A DNA stretch of 64,000 nt from Pseudomonas lactis (GTDB lineage Bacteria > Pseudomonadota > Gammaproteobacteria > Pseudomonadales > Pseudomonadaceae). Under the pieces are notes generated by a model that was not told the DNA's origin, searched no databases, and was given only the letters and a program-made list of their open reading frames with translations. Where the stretch lies: positions 1 through 64,000 of the forward strand of contig NZ_JYLO01000003.1 in the NCBI RefSeq assembly GCF_001439845.1, read 5' to 3'. A program made the position numbers and the translations under genes. The first letter of the stretch is position 1, and every line of letters begins with the position of its first letter. Positions 7,487 through 18,077 of the stretch are shown one piece after another.

Positions 7487-8074
7487 ATGAGCTTGATTCT
7501 CTCCATGGCCGCTTTTGCCCTGGCCACGTCCATCACTCCCGGGCCTGTCAATGTGGTCGCGTTAAGTGCCGGCGCGCGTTTCGGTTTTGTCGCCAGCCAG
7601 AAACATGTGTTGGGCGCTGCCGTAGGTTTCACCTTGTTGTTGGTACTGATCGGCTTGGGGCTGCATGAAGTGCTGGTGCGTTGGCCGATCCTGATCCAAT
7701 TGATCCGCTGGGGCGGGGTCGCGTTCTTGTTGTATATGGCGTGGAAGCTGGCGGTGGACGATGGCCGCCTGGACGCTGACGGTGCCCACACCGCGCCGTC
7801 GATGCTGTATGGCGCGATCATGCAGTGGCTCAACCCGAAAGCCTGGCTGGCGTGTGTGGCAGGCATGGGGTTGTTTGTGGCTGACGGCGATGCGGCGCAG
7901 GTGTGGTTGTTTGCCGCGCTTTACCTGGTGATCTGCTACCTCTCGGTGGCGTGCTGGGCGTATGCGGGGACGTTTTTGCGCCGCTATTTGAACAACCCGA
8001 AGGGTGTGCGCCTGTTCAACCGCTCAATGGCCGCGTTGCTGGCGGCCAGTGTGGGTTATTTGCTGATGGCTTGA
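7487..8074 (+). CDS. LysE/RhtB family amino-acid exporter
   Basis: 195 residues with about six membrane helices, the family's normal size. The signature ATSITPGPVNVVALSAGARFG in the first helix is typical of LysE/RhtB proteins, which export amino acids or similar metabolites. The ATG at 7487 follows AAGGA; the longer reading from 7268 crosses a REP element and is rejected. The 3' end overlaps the end of the convergent AraC gene by 59 bases. LysE exporters are often paired with a regulator; here the AraC protein is the likely partner. Confidence 0.87.
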   Translation: MSLILSMAAFALATSITPGPVNVVALSAGARFGFVASQKHVLGAAVGFTLLLVLIGLGLHEVLVRWPILIQLIRWGGVAFLLYMAWKLAVDDGRLDADGAHTAPSMLYGAIMQWLNPKAWLACVAGMGLFVADGDAAQVWLFAALYLVICYLSVACWAYAGTFLRRYLNNPKGVRLFNRSMAALLAASVGYLLMA

Positions 8075-8891
8075 GGTTCTCGCGGTACTGCCCCGGCGTG
8101 GCCGCAAAATGTTGTTTGAAGGTGCGCTGGAAGTGCGCCTGGTCGGCAAAGCCCGCGGCCAGGGCGACGTCGGCAATCAGCGCGCCATTGCGCAGTTGGC
8201 TGCGGGCGAACTGGATGCGCCGGTTGACCATGAAAGCGTGGGGCGTCAAGCCATAATACCGCTTGAACGCGCGGATCAGGTAAGACGGCGACAGGTCGGC
8301 GGCCTGGCAGATGTCTTCGAGTTTCAAGGCCTGTGTGCAGTAGGCACGAATGTAGTCGGCGGCGCGTTCCAGCTTATGGTTGACCTCGCGTACCGGCGTC
8401 AGCGAAGGGTTCAGGCGCTGTTGCACGTCGGTGAAGTAACTCACCAGCGTGCTCTGCTTTTGCAGCAGTTCGGCCTGATCATCCACTAGCGTGCGGTACA
8501 GTTCGAGCAAACCGTGGTACAGCGCAGTGTCGCGGGTATGGGGCGTGTCGAATGGCCGGTAGCCCTGGTCGGTACTGAACCCCAGTTGGTATTGCAGGTC
8601 GGTCAGCCAGGGCGTGTCGAGGTACAGCATGTAATAGGACCAGGGCTGGTCATGGATGGGGTTGCAGGCATGCACATCGCCGGGGTTCATCAGCACCACG
8701 GTGCCGGCGCTGATTTCGAAGGTGCGCGCGCCGTAGTGGTAATAGCTGCAGCCGGTGGTGATCGCACCGATGGAAAAGTGCTCGTGGGCATGCCGGGTAT
8801 ACGTGACCTTGCGCCCGTCGGCAATGGTGCGCGCCTCGATGAACGGCAGGCGTTCGTCGCGCCAGAAAAACGGTGCTGTAACGGCGGTCAT
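8016..8891 (-). CDS. AraC-family regulator with N-terminal cupin domain
   Basis: 291 residues. The N-terminal half is a cupin-type sensor (HAHEHFSIGAITTG, ISAGTVVLMNPGDVHACNP). The C-terminal half has two helix-turn-helix units (LEDICQAADLSPSYLIRAFKRYYG, then LIADVALAAGFADQAHFQRTF). The layout matches AraC proteins adjacent to LysE exporters. The last 20 codons after PGQYR overlap the end of the LysE gene on the opposite strand. The upstream neighbour at 8958 is on the same strand 66 bases away and is probably not co-regulated. Confidence 0.87.
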   Translation of the reverse strand: MTAVTAPFFWRDERLPFIEARTIADGRKVTYTRHAHEHFSIGAITTGCSYYHYGARTFEISAGTVVLMNPGDVHACNPIHDQPWSYYMLYLDTPWLTDLQYQLGFSTDQGYRPFDTPHTRDTALYHGLLELYRTLVDDQAELLQKQSTLVSYFTDVQQRLNPSLTPVREVNHKLERAADYIRAYCTQALKLEDICQAADLSPSYLIRAFKRYYGLTPHAFMVNRRIQFARSQLRNGALIADVALAAGFADQAHFQRTFKQHFAATPGQYRENLKPSANNPHWPPATRPLSG

Positions 8892-8957
8892 GGACGGGCG
8901 CTCCCGGAAGGTAATCGAATGAGCAGGCCAGCAGCGTTATATAAAAAACGCGATTGT

Positions 8958-11900
8958 TCAAGCCTCCTGAGGTTCGAGCGCCAGGTCGCGCAGATAGTCG
9001 GCCCAGGGGTCACTGCCGTTGGCAGCTGCCTGCAGGCTAATCGGCAACTTGGCTTGCTGGCTCAAAGCCAAGCTGTCGTGCAACAAGTGCTGTTCGACAA
9101 TAATCTTCGTCAGGGCGTAGCTGCGTGGTGAGTCCAAGGTGCGGGGGACGCGTCGGCCCAGGCTGTCTGCGCTGGGCAGCTTATGGTCGAGCATGTTGAG
9201 CACCAGGCTGGTATCAACAGCCGTCAGAGCGACCTTGGCCGGCGGCGTTCCGTGTGCATATGCCTGCCAGTCGAAGCGCATCCAGGCTTGGTGAGTGGCA
9301 GTGTCGACGGCTCGCATGACCTGGGTGTAGTTCAGCTCGCGTCTTGGGCGAATCAGCATCTGCCTGGGGAAGCATTCATAGAAGTACCGCTCAGTGAAAT
9401 ATGCGACATACACCAGCACAGCCAATCGACCCACCTCGGTAGAGTCGCGCGGCCCCCGTCGACTCACGCTGAAAAACTGCACATTGCCGTATTCCATGGC
9501 TTCACGCCGCGGTAAGGTCAGGTGCGACAGCCAATAACGAATGGATTCCCCGTAAGCGGCCTTCAACTGCTGCAGCTTCTTGTCAAAGGCGGTGGAAAAT
9601 ACGCTGTTGATCTGCCCCAGCAGATGAAAGCGCTTGGCCATTTCCCGGTATTTGATCGCCGGGTTCGAGGAGTGCCAGCGATTTGAGGCGGCGTCCAGGC
9701 TGCCAGCCATGTGCAAGTCGACGAACGAATACTTGGGGCCGGTATGTACATCCTCGAAACGACCCTCTTCTGAAAACGGCGAGTTTTCCGGCAGCCACAT
9801 CAACAGGGGTGTTTCGAGCAGGGGGTTGCCGGGGTAGACCTTGCGCAGATCCTGCAGGGCGGTCTGGCGCAAAGTGACGATGGGCTGGGCAAATGTTCGC
9901 AGGGTTGACGCCAGGCGTGCACGTTGAAAATTGAGCGCTTGGCGTGCGGTGTTCAACGCCAGGGAACCGGTACGTGCCTGGGTGCCCAGTACGCCATTGG
10001 CCTCGGCCCAGTCCAGGACGGGGCCGGCTGCTTCGTGACTCTCCAGGAAGTTTTTCCACGTCCCCTCGGGGGGTAGGTAGGCCAGGCTCATGATCTGCTG
10101 ATAGCTCAACTGACGAGACGACCCTTGCACGACCTTTTCCATATAGCTTACGTACTGGCGGAACAGCACCCAGGCCTGGGAGCTCTGGCAAGGGGTGGAT
10201 TCGGGAATGTCGCGAACCAGCAAGTGTGGGCTTTTTCCGCAGAGCAGCAGGTGGGTGGCCAAGGCTGCGACCGGTGCGTTGAGCCCGTGCAGGCTGGCTT
10301 CGATCTGGTGGCGGGTGAAAGATGCGGATTCGCCCCAGTGGTAATCATCCTGCCAGTCGATGGAGTTGATACGGGTGGGATGCACGTGCGGCTCGGGATC
10401 AAGGCTCAAAATCAACGCGGCCAGGATCAGTGCGTTGCGACTGCCGCTCTCGGTGCTTTCACCGGCATGCCCGCCGTGCCAGTGCAGGGCGTTTGACAGG
10501 CGTTCACCCAGTTGTTGCGCCAAGGAGGACGCCAGCACGCGCATCAGGAGAAAGTCTGCTTCTGCGTGCACGTCGGCGACGGACTTGCCGGCCAGGTCGA
10601 CCCCGCCAAGCACTTCAAACAGCAGACCGTCCTTGTCCGTCATGAATGCGTCGCTGATGGTCAAGACTTGTTGGCGTTCCGACGTCGACAGCTGCCACGC
10701 CGTCGCCTGCCAGCCGGTCGACGGTTTGAGAGCACGCCACCAGGCACGATCGCTGACTGACAGGGGCTGGATGACTTCCAGGCGCTGTAACGTGACGAGC
10801 GCTTCTTCCAATGTGCGGGGCAAACTGAAGTGGTAAAGCTTCAACGCCTGGGCGAGGGTCACCGTGTTGTCGGTGCGCAGATAGCCACCGGTCTTGGCTG
10901 CCAAATCCTGAAGTTGGCGTAACAGCGTCGCCAGCCTGGGTTGTTCCAGTACGGCATCGGTCAGTGATACCCATTTGCCGTCCAGGTCGCAGGCGCTAAG
11001 GCTGCCGGTGGCGCTCAGTATCATGTGGCTGGAGGGATCGATGCGCTTGCTAACGCGCAGGGCCAGGAAGGCTGAGTCGTCGGTCAGGACAGTTAATTGC
11101 CCGTAGGCTTTTTTCACGGTGGCCTCGAGGGCGTCCGGATCGGCGCTGATCAACCTGTCAAGGCCGTCGGGACTTAGCATCGCGCCATCGTCGATGGCCT
11201 TCGCCAGTGCAGTGTGCAACGTATGACGGTCGTTCAACACGCCGACATAGTGTTGATAACGGTACAGCTCGGCAAAGGAGCGCCTGGCGTTGAGTACCAC
11301 CGGTACTGCCGGTTTGGGCACTTGGCGCAAGCGCCCGACAAGGGCGTTGATGGCCGAGACGCTCCAGGGCCGCTCGATGGCGTAGGCCTGCAATGCCGCA
11401 GCCACGCTGAGGCTATGATTGAGATAAAGATCCAGCCCCAACTGTTTGCTCAACGACACCAGCGTTTCCCAGCGGGCATCGTGATTGGCCGGGTCAAGGA
11501 AGCTCCACTCTTGCTCATTGTCAATGTGGGGCACCGCCAGTTGCTGGAGCTGGAAGTTGAAGTAAACGCCGGTTGTTGCTTGCGTGTTCGTGCCCAGATC
11601 GTTTTCATCCATGATCGCCTGCAGCAGGCTCGCTGCTTGTTTCAAGGTCCTGGCCAGTCGCGAATCGGACGTCAGTTGCAGGCGCGTGCGATAAATGTCC
11701 AGAGGCGAATAGGCCTCGCTGTCCAGGGTAATCAGAGCCAGAGCATCGGCCAGTTGCTGGCTGTCCTGGGACTGCTCGGTCAACTCAGCGTAGATCATTG
11801 ACTTGCTGCGCCCATTATCGTCAAAGCCTGGAAAACGGCCCAGGGTCCTGAGTTCTTCGACAATTGTCTGGGCCTGTAGGTGATTGGCGGGCATCGGCAA

Positions 11901-12416
11901 GCCATGGAAGGCCAGTACCAGGTTCAACGGCCAGGTCAGGGTGATCGCCTGCGGCTGCGGGTCGATCAGCGGCAAACCCAGCCCCATCGGGTCGATTAGT
12001 TGGCTGATAAAAATAATCGGGTTGGCGTGGGCCCACCAGCCGGACGCGTCGGCCATCTTGAAGGTTTTGGGTTGGTTGCCCACGGTGGCGCTCAGGGTGC
12101 TGTTCTGGACCCGCAGGCTCTTGGGGGTAATGCCCTGAGCGTCGGCCCAGGCCCTGAACCCCTTGGCGTTGATGGATTTGCCGAAGGCTGCGCTCCATTG
12201 ACCCAGCAATGACCCGGGGGCAATCGGTATGGGGTGTATGGGGGCTGCCAGGGCCTGGCTCGCGGGGGCGCAAAGCAGGCTGGTCAGTTGCTCGATCAGA
12301 TTGCGGTCACCCTCCGTAAGCAAGGCCTGGCGCTCACTTACAAAGGTGCTCGTAGGTTTGAGCGTGACCGGCAGGGCGGTATCCCAGGTCAGGGCGAGGG
12401 CGTGAAAGTCTTCCAT
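8958..12416 (-). CDS. Large protein of unknown function (1152 aa)
   Basis: One uninterrupted reading frame of 1152 residues with no signal peptide, no clear membrane helix and no motif I recognise. The composition is that of a soluble, mostly helical protein rich in Leu, Ala and Gln. Two stretches look conserved by their mix of aromatic and charged residues: SIDWQDDYHWGESASFT, and near the C-terminus YVAYFTERYFYECFPRQML. It stands alone, 124 bases after the npp transporter operon and before an unrelated AraC gene, at the place where P. aeruginosa has fabI. Size and isolation resemble the polymorphic toxin-like giants at 48430-60629, but I see no shared domain. Confidence 0.7.
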   Translation of the reverse strand: MEDFHALALTWDTALPVTLKPTSTFVSERQALLTEGDRNLIEQLTSLLCAPASQALAAPIHPIPIAPGSLLGQWSAAFGKSINAKGFRAWADAQGITPKSLRVQNSTLSATVGNQPKTFKMADASGWWAHANPIIFISQLIDPMGLGLPLIDPQPQAITLTWPLNLVLAFHGLPMPANHLQAQTIVEELRTLGRFPGFDDNGRSKSMIYAELTEQSQDSQQLADALALITLDSEAYSPLDIYRTRLQLTSDSRLARTLKQAASLLQAIMDENDLGTNTQATTGVYFNFQLQQLAVPHIDNEQEWSFLDPANHDARWETLVSLSKQLGLDLYLNHSLSVAAALQAYAIERPWSVSAINALVGRLRQVPKPAVPVVLNARRSFAELYRYQHYVGVLNDRHTLHTALAKAIDDGAMLSPDGLDRLISADPDALEATVKKAYGQLTVLTDDSAFLALRVSKRIDPSSHMILSATGSLSACDLDGKWVSLTDAVLEQPRLATLLRQLQDLAAKTGGYLRTDNTVTLAQALKLYHFSLPRTLEEALVTLQRLEVIQPLSVSDRAWWRALKPSTGWQATAWQLSTSERQQVLTISDAFMTDKDGLLFEVLGGVDLAGKSVADVHAEADFLLMRVLASSLAQQLGERLSNALHWHGGHAGESTESGSRNALILAALILSLDPEPHVHPTRINSIDWQDDYHWGESASFTRHQIEASLHGLNAPVAALATHLLLCGKSPHLLVRDIPESTPCQSSQAWVLFRQYVSYMEKVVQGSSRQLSYQQIMSLAYLPPEGTWKNFLESHEAAGPVLDWAEANGVLGTQARTGSLALNTARQALNFQRARLASTLRTFAQPIVTLRQTALQDLRKVYPGNPLLETPLLMWLPENSPFSEEGRFEDVHTGPKYSFVDLHMAGSLDAASNRWHSSNPAIKYREMAKRFHLLGQINSVFSTAFDKKLQQLKAAYGESIRYWLSHLTLPRREAMEYGNVQFFSVSRRGPRDSTEVGRLAVLVYVAYFTERYFYECFPRQMLIRPRRELNYTQVMRAVDTATHQAWMRFDWQAYAHGTPPAKVALTAVDTSLVLNMLDHKLPSADSLGRRVPRTLDSPRSYALTKIIVEQHLLHDSLALSQQAKLPISLQAAANGSDPWADYLRDLALEPQEA

Positions 12417-12540
12417 GAGTACGGTTCCGGTTTTGAGGGTAAAGCCGGATGTTGACAGTGGCGGTCGGCACCTTCGTAGCAGGGGTTTCCTGCAAGGCCG
12501 TGGCTTGTATCAGCCAGCACCGCGAGGGGCTGGCCTTTTG

Positions 12541-14142
<1,602 letters not shown>

Positions 14143-14143
14143 C

Positions 14144-15163
14144 TCATTTCCTCGGGTCGAACGCATCGCGAGCGGACTCGCCGATAAACACCAGCAGGCT
14201 CAACATGATCGCCAGCACCGCGAAAGCGCTCATGCCCAGCCACGGCGCTTGCAGGTTGGACTTGCCCTGGGCCACCAGCTCACCCAGCGACGGCGAACCT
14301 GCCGGCAGCCCGAAGCCGAGAAAATCCAGGGCGGTGAGGGTGCCAATGGCGCCGGTGAGGATGAAGGGCAGGAAGGTCATGGTCGAAACCATCGCATTGG
14401 GCAGGATGTGACGGAACATGATCGCGCCGTTCTGCATGCCCAACGCCCGCGCCGCGCGCACGTACTCCAGGTTGCGCCCGCGCAGGAACTCGGCGCGCAC
14501 CACATCCACCAGGCTCATCCAGGAAAACAGCAGCATGATCCCCAGCAACCACCAGAAGTTGGGTTGCACGAAGCTGGCCAGGATGATCAGCAGGTAGAGC
14601 ACCGGCAAGCCGGACCAGATTTCCAGGAAACGTTGCCCGGCCAGGTCGACCCAACCGCCATAAAAGCCCTGCAAGGCGCCGGCAATCACGCCGATGATCG
14701 AGCTGAGTATGGTCAGGGTCAGGGCAAAGAGCACCGACACGCGAAAGCCGTAGATCACCCGCGCGAGCACATCGCGCCCCTGGTCATCGGTGCCCAGCAG
14801 GTTGACCGAGGACGGCGGCGCCGGGGCCGGGACTTTCAGGTCGTAATTGATGCTCTGGTAGCTGAATGGAATCGGCGCCCACAAGGTCCAGGCGTCCTTG
14901 GCCTTGAGCAGTTCTTGGATGTAGGGGCTCTTGTAGTTGGCTTCCAACGGGAATTCACCGCCGAAGGTGGTCTCCGGGTAGCGCTTGAGCGCCGGGAAGT
15001 ACCAACCGCCGTCGAAGTGCACCGCCAGGGGCTTGTCGTTGGCGATCAACTCGGCGCCCAGGCTCAGCACGAACAGCACCAGGAACAGCCACAGCGACCA
15101 CCAGCCACGCTTGTTGGCCTTGAACCGCTCGAATCGGCGGCGATTGAGGGGGGACAGGTTCAT
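14144..15163 (-). CDS. nppC: Peptide ABC transporter permease (NppC/YejE)
   Basis: 339 residues. A cytoplasmic N-terminus (MNLSPLNRRRFERFKANKRG) and first helix lead into a periplasmic loop. The binding-protein-dependent permease core follows, with the coupling helix motif EYVRAARALGMQNGAIMFRHILPNA. It pairs with NppB to form the membrane channel. The start at 15163 lies one base after the nppB stop, as is usual in this operon; an upstream reading to 15184 would overlap nppB. Confidence 0.92.
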   Translation of the reverse strand: MNLSPLNRRRFERFKANKRGWWSLWLFLVLFVLSLGAELIANDKPLAVHFDGGWYFPALKRYPETTFGGEFPLEANYKSPYIQELLKAKDAWTLWAPIPFSYQSINYDLKVPAPAPPSSVNLLGTDDQGRDVLARVIYGFRVSVLFALTLTILSSIIGVIAGALQGFYGGWVDLAGQRFLEIWSGLPVLYLLIILASFVQPNFWWLLGIMLLFSWMSLVDVVRAEFLRGRNLEYVRAARALGMQNGAIMFRHILPNAMVSTMTFLPFILTGAIGTLTALDFLGFGLPAGSPSLGELVAQGKSNLQAPWLGMSAFAVLAIMLSLLVFIGESARDAFDPRK

Positions 15164-15164
15164 C

Positions 15165-16238
15165 TCAATGCTCCCGGCTGGCAAAGTCGATACGCGGATC
15201 GACCAGGGTGTAGGTGAGGTCGCCGATCAGTTTCACGATCAGCCCCAGCAGGGTGAAGATAAACAGCGTGCCGAACACCACCGGGTAGTCACGGTTGATC
15301 GCCGCTTCAAAGCTCATCAGGCCCAGGCCGTCGAGGGAGAAGATCACTTCCACCAGCAACGAGCCGGTAAAGAAGATGCCAATGAAGGCCGAAGGGAAAC
15401 CGGCGATCACCAGCAGCATGGCGTTGCGGAACACGTGGCCATACAGCACGCGCCTGTTGGTCAGGCCCTTGGCCTTGGCAGTGACCACGTACTGCTTGTT
15501 GATCTCGTCGAGAAAACTGTTCTTGGTCAGCAGGGTCATGGTCGCGAAGTTGCCGATCACCAGGGCGGTGACGGGCAGCGCCAGGTGCCAGAAGTAATCG
15601 AGGATCTTGCCGCCCCAGCTCAACTCGTCGAAGTTGTTGGACGTGAGCCCGCGCAACGGGAACCAGTCGAAATAACTACCACCGGCAAACACCACGATCA
15701 GCAAAATCGCAAACAGGAACGCCGGTATCGCATAGCCGACGATGATCGCCGAGCTGGTCCACACATCGAAATGGCTGCCGTGGCGCGTGGCTTTGGCGAT
15801 CCCCAGGGGGATGGACACCAGGTACATGATCAGGGTGCTCCATAACCCCAGGGAAATGGACACCGGCATCTTCTCCTTGATCAGGTCGATGACCTTGGCG
15901 TCGCGGAAAAAGCTGTCACCGAAATCCAGCTGGGCGTAGTTCTTGACCATGATCCACAAGCGTTCCGGCGCCGACTTGTCGAAGCCGTACATCTTTTCGA
16001 TTTCCTTGATCAGCGCCGGGTCCAGGCCCTGGGCGCCACGGTAGCTGGAGCCGGCCACCGCGACTTCGGCTCCGCCGCCGGCAATGCGGCTGGTGGCGCC
16101 GTCGAAGCCTTCGAGCTTGGCGATCATTTGCTCCACCGGGCCGCCGGGCGCGGCCTGGATGATGACGAAGTTGATCAGCAAGATCCCGAACAGTGTGGGG
16201 ATGATCAGCAACAGGCGGCGAGCAATATAGGCCAGCAT
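15165..16238 (-). CDS. nppB: Peptide ABC transporter permease (NppB/YejB)
   Basis: 357 residues. The first helix [21 protein letters not shown] is typical of DppB/OppB-like permeases. After a long periplasmic segment come five more helices and the coupling motif [24 protein letters not shown]. The ATG directly abuts the nppA2 stop. Together with NppC it forms the inner-membrane pore of the uptake system. Confidence 0.92.
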   Translation of the reverse strand: MLAYIARRLLLIIPTLFGILLINFVIIQAAPGGPVEQMIAKLEGFDGATSRIAGGGAEVAVAGSSYRGAQGLDPALIKEIEKMYGFDKSAPERLWIMVKNYAQLDFGDSFFRDAKVIDLIKEKMPVSISLGLWSTLIMYLVSIPLGIAKATRHGSHFDVWTSSAIIVGYAIPAFLFAILLIVVFAGGSYFDWFPLRGLTSNNFDELSWGGKILDYFWHLALPVTALVIGNFATMTLLTKNSFLDEINKQYVVTAKAKGLTNRRVLYGHVFRNAMLLVIAGFPSAFIGIFFTGSLLVEVIFSLDGLGLMSFEAAINRDYPVVFGTLFIFTLLGLIVKLIGDLTYTLVDPRIDFASREH

Positions 16239-18077
16239 TCAATTGCCTCCGCTCGCCGCATCGGCGTTCTGTGTGGTGTCGAGGGATACCGCTGGTTTGA
16301 CGTCGGGTTTAGCCCACCAGGTCGCGGTGCCGACGTCGTAGCGTGGCGAGACCTTGGGGTGGCCCAGGTGGTCCCAGTACGCGACGCGGAAGGTCTTGAT
16401 GTGCCAGTTGGGAATCACGTAGTAACCAAACTGCAGCACACGATCCAGCGCCCTGGCGTGGGCGATCAGACTTTGGCGCGAACCGGCGTCGATCAACTCC
16501 TCCACCAACTGGTCGACGGCGGGGTCCTTGAGGCCCATGTAGTTGCGGCTGCCGGGCTTGTCGGCGCTGGAGGATTTCCAGAACTCGCGCTGCTCGTTAC
16601 CCGGCGAGGTGGATTGCGGGAAGCTGCCCACCAGCATGTCGAAGTCGCGCGAGCGCAGGCGGTTGACGAACTGTGAGACGTCCACGCGACGAATTACCAG
16701 GTCGATGCCCAGGTCTGCCAGGTTGCGCTTGAACGGCAGGAGGATGCGCTCGAACTCGGTCTGGGCCAGCATGAACTCGATGGTCACGGGCTTGCCGGTG
16801 CTGTCGACCATTTTGTCGTCAACAATCTTCCAGCCTGCCTCTTGCAGCAGTTGGTAGGCCTCGCGCTGTTGGGTGCGGATCATGCCGCTGCCGTCGGTGT
16901 GGGACGGTTCGAAGGCCTGGGTGAAGACTTCGCCAGGGATCTTGTCACGCAGCGGCTCAAGGATCGCCAGTTCATCCGGGCCGGGTAGGCCGGTGGCGGC
17001 CATTTCCGAGTTTTCGAAATAGCTGCGGGTGCGGGTGTAGGCACCGTTGAACAACTGCTTGTTGCTCCATTCGAAATCCAGCAACAGGCTGATGGCCTTG
17101 CGCACCCGCACGTCTTGGAACATCGGCTTGCGCATGTTGAACACAAAACCCTGCATGCCAGTGGGGTTGCCGTTGGGGATTTCTTCCTTGATCAAGCGGC
17201 CTTCTTTCACCGCTGGAATGTTGTAGGCATTGGCCCAGTTCTTGGCGCTGAACTCCAGCCAGTAGTCGAACTGCCCGGCCTTCAAGGCTTCCAGGGAGAC
17301 GGTGCTGTCGCGGTAGTAATCGGTGATGCGGGTATCGAAGTTGTAGAAGCCCTTATTGACCGGCAGGTCCTTGGCCCAATAATCCTTGACCCGCTCGTAG
17401 CGAATCATACGGCCTGGCTTGACCTCGGCCACCTGGTAAGGCCCGCTGCCCAGAGGGATTTCCAGGTTGCCCTTGGAAAAATCCCGGCTCGCCCACCAGT
17501 GTTTGGGCAGCACTGGCAACTGCCCCAGGATCAGCGGCAACTCGCGGTTGTTGGTGCGCTTGAACTTGAACAGCACGCGCAACGGGTCTTCGGCCACCAC
17601 CTCATCGACGTCGGCGTAGTAGTTGCGGTACAGCGGGTTGCCTTCCTTGATCAGGGTCTGGAAGGTGAACACCACGTCTTCAGCGCGGATCGGGTGGCCG
17701 TCATGGAAGCGCGCTTCGGGGCGCAGGTAGAAGCGCACCCAGCTGTTGTCCGGGGCTTTTTCGATCTTGCCGGCCACCAGGCCGTATTCGGTGATGGGTT
17801 CGTCCAGGCTCTGCATGGCCAGGGTGTCGTAGATCAGCGGCAGGTTATCCGCCGGCACGCCCTTGCTGATGTAGGGGTTGAGGCTGTCGAAGCCGCCCAT
17901 GGCCGATTCGCGGAAGGTGCCGCCCTTGGGGGCGTCGGGGTTTACGTAGTCAAAATGCTTGAAGTCGGCGGGGTACTTGGGGGGCTCGTTGTAGAGGGTC
18001 AGCGCATGTTGTGGCGCGGCGTGCGCCGCGGTGCACAGCAACAGGCTGGCGAGCAGGGTAGTACGCAAGGACATCAT
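16239..18077 (-). CDS. nppA2: Periplasmic peptide-binding protein (NppA2/YejA-like)
   Basis: 612 residues with a signal peptide (MMSLRTTLLASLLLCTAAHA) and the SBP_bac_5 core. Visible conserved segments are DYVNPDAPKGGTFRES, SWVRFYLRPEARFHDGHPI, PLGSGPYQVAEVKPGR and MQGFVFNMRKPMFQD. The ATG at 18077 overlaps the nppA1 stop (ATGA) behind GGAGAA; the next ATG codon is also possible. It is a paralogue of the upstream NppA1, with which it shares the whole domain plan. The transporter thus has two binding proteins for one pore, which may widen substrate range. Confidence 0.92.
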   Translation of the reverse strand: MMSLRTTLLASLLLCTAAHAAPQHALTLYNEPPKYPADFKHFDYVNPDAPKGGTFRESAMGGFDSLNPYISKGVPADNLPLIYDTLAMQSLDEPITEYGLVAGKIEKAPDNSWVRFYLRPEARFHDGHPIRAEDVVFTFQTLIKEGNPLYRNYYADVDEVVAEDPLRVLFKFKRTNNRELPLILGQLPVLPKHWWASRDFSKGNLEIPLGSGPYQVAEVKPGRMIRYERVKDYWAKDLPVNKGFYNFDTRITDYYRDSTVSLEALKAGQFDYWLEFSAKNWANAYNIPAVKEGRLIKEEIPNGNPTGMQGFVFNMRKPMFQDVRVRKAISLLLDFEWSNKQLFNGAYTRTRSYFENSEMAATGLPGPDELAILEPLRDKIPGEVFTQAFEPSHTDGSGMIRTQQREAYQLLQEAGWKIVDDKMVDSTGKPVTIEFMLAQTEFERILLPFKRNLADLGIDLVIRRVDVSQFVNRLRSRDFDMLVGSFPQSTSPGNEQREFWKSSSADKPGSRNYMGLKDPAVDQLVEELIDAGSRQSLIAHARALDRVLQFGYYVIPNWHIKTFRVAYWDHLGHPKVSPRYDVGTATWWAKPDVKPAVSLDTTQNADAASGGN

